A stretch of DNA of 5,034 nucleotides from assembly GCA_028707675.1 (NCBI GenBank), contig JAQWAM010000155.1, positions 1 through 5,034 of the forward strand. Direction: 5' to 3'. Every line of letters begins with the position of its first letter. The first letter of the stretch is position 1. The notes under the pieces were generated by a model, which had not been told where the DNA came from, searched no databases, and saw only the letters and a program-made list of their open reading frames with translations. The translations under genes were made by a program, and so were the position numbers. The stretch is from Kiritimatiellia bacterium (GTDB taxonomy: Bacteria > Verrucomicrobiota > Kiritimatiellia > RFP12 > UBA1067). Below, one piece after another: positions 4,205-5,034 of this stretch.

Positions 4205-5034
4205 GTGAACGAAAACATGGTCAACAAGGCGGTGCGGCGGTTATGTCTGACGGCGGCGGTGTCAACGCTGCTGGCGCGTAACGCTTGCGCGGGCGACATG
4301 GATGTTGCCAAGGAGGCCTTGCGTGACGGGCTCTATACCGTGGCCGAGACATATGCGGACCGGGTTTTGTCGCGCCGCGGCGCCGACGCGGAACAGGCTT
4401 TGCTGGCTTTGCTGGAGGCCTTGGAGGGGCAGCGGCGTTTCGACGAAATGCTGCGCCGGCTTGAGGTTGAAGCGGATCTTGCGCGCGGGGCCCGCTTGCG
4501 CGAGGCCTTCGAGTATTGGCGCTCGGTGGCTTTGCTCAACACGGGCAGGCCGCGCGAGGCCGCCGAGGCTGCCGAGGCTGCCAAAGGCGCCGCTACGGTT
4601 TACGCGGACGCATTGCGTATGACCGCCGCGCGGGCGCGCCAGGCGGACGGCGACATGGAGCGGGCGCTGTCGCTCTATGCGGAGGTGGACCGGACATCCA
4701 CGAACGCGGTCGTCAGGGCCGCCAACGCCCTTGATTGGGCTCTAGCCTTAGAGCGGGTCGGTATGACTGAAAAGGCGTTGGATACGCTCAAGATGCAGGG
4801 CGAGCTGGGCGTTTCCAACGACAAGACCGGCGAGGGGCTGCTGCTGCGCGCCAGACTGCTGCTGCGCGGCGGCAAGACCGAAGAGGCCGCCATGAATTTC
4901 AACCGTCTGGCCATGGACGAGCGCGCCGGCGAGGCGGCGCGGGTGCAGGCCATGGTCGAGATGAGCGTGCATGAGCTAAGCGGCGGGCGCACCAACGAGG
5001 CGGTTGCCTATGCGCGTTCGGCGTTCGGGCGGGC
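4205..5034 (+). CDS. Exported TPR-repeat protein, C-terminal end outside window
   Basis: An open frame with no stop up to the window end; 276 codons are visible. The product starts MNENMVNKAVRRLCLTAAVS, with a basic n-region, a hydrophobic core to about 24 and an ACA cleavage motif (27-29), so it is probably periplasmic or outer-membrane associated. The rest is helical and rich in Ala, Glu, Arg and Leu, with tetratricopeptide-like pairs: about 34-66, 102-132 (YWRSVALLNTGRPREAAEAA), 136-165 (ADGDMERALSLYAEVD), 173-203 (WALALERVGMTEKALDTL), 211-240 (LLLRGGKTEEAAMNFNRLA) and 245-275 (GGRTNEAVAYARSAF). TPR arrays are protein-binding scaffolds; no enzyme motif is seen. The GTG start at 4205 is preferred because GAGGGG (4190-4195), overlapping the regulator's stop, lies 9 nt before it. 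The in-frame ATG at 4217 has no such site but would leave the signal peptide intact. It is the second gene of the TetR operon and perhaps the regulated envelope component. The partner system lies beyond the edge. Confidence 0.82.
   Translation, partial: MNENMVNKAVRRLCLTAAVSTLLARNACAGDMDVAKEALRDGLYTVAETYADRVLSRRGADAEQALLALLEALEGQRRFDEMLRRLEVEADLARGARLREAFEYWRSVALLNTGRPREAAEAAEAAKGAATVYADALRMTAARARQADGDMERALSLYAEVDRTSTNAVVRAANALDWALALERVGMTEKALDTLKMQGELGVSNDKTGEGLLLRARLLLRGGKTEEAAMNFNRLAMDERAGEAARVQAMVEMSVHELSGGRTNEAVAYARSAFGR

Noticed and set aside
4562..4579. Tandem GCCGAGGCT units, and a repeated CTGCTGCTGCGC at 4838-4849 and 4856-4867, in the TPR gene
   Set aside because: They encode Ala/Glu and Leu/Arg runs normal for helical TPR repeats and are explained by codon bias.

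Overview
The window is GC-rich coding DNA with short AT-rich intergenic gaps. It looks like a chromosomal segment of a Gram-negative-type bacterium: there is a lipobox lipoprotein, two proteins with signal peptides, sigma70-like promoters and a tRNA with an encoded CCA. The gene mix (NarL-type regulator, secreted ThuA-domain protein, glycine-zipper lipoprotein, exported TPR protein) and the degenerate 10-bp intergenic repeat remind me of the Planctomycetes-Verrucomicrobia-Lentisphaerae-Kiritimatiellae group. That placement is only an inference.

Layout. 1-651 (minus): a NarL/LuxR-type response regulator whose C-terminal end lies outside the window. 652-843: an AT-rich gap with dyads upstream of the regulator, a short tandem repeat and a promoter for the tRNA. 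844-933 (plus): tRNA-Ser(CGA). 934-1180: no protein gene. This stretch holds an exact 21-bp second copy of the tRNA 3' end, 126 bp downstream of the first, and the DNA between the copies is full of perfect hairpins. 1181-1423 (minus): a small glycine-zipper lipoprotein with its own promoter, whose -35 box overlaps the stop codon of the next gene. 1488-2336 (minus): endonuclease IV (nfo) with every metal ligand in place. 2337-2529: a divergent promoter region with a 12-bp palindrome. 2530-3405 (plus): an exported ThuA-domain protein. 3536-4198 (plus): a TetR-family regulator with a CecR/YbiH-like C-terminal domain and a TTG start. 4205-5034 (plus): an exported TPR-repeat protein, open at the window end and 6 nt downstream of the regulator.

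Working together. The regulator and the TPR protein are very probably one transcript. A dyad inside the regulator's promoter suggests autoregulation. The lipoprotein, nfo and thuA each appear to have their own promoter. No complete multi-gene novel system is visible. The most unusual structure is the tRNA-Ser 3'-end duplication: one 8-nt segment of the insert (948-955) can pair either with the tRNA's own 3' strand or with the duplicated copy, which allows two mutually exclusive folds.
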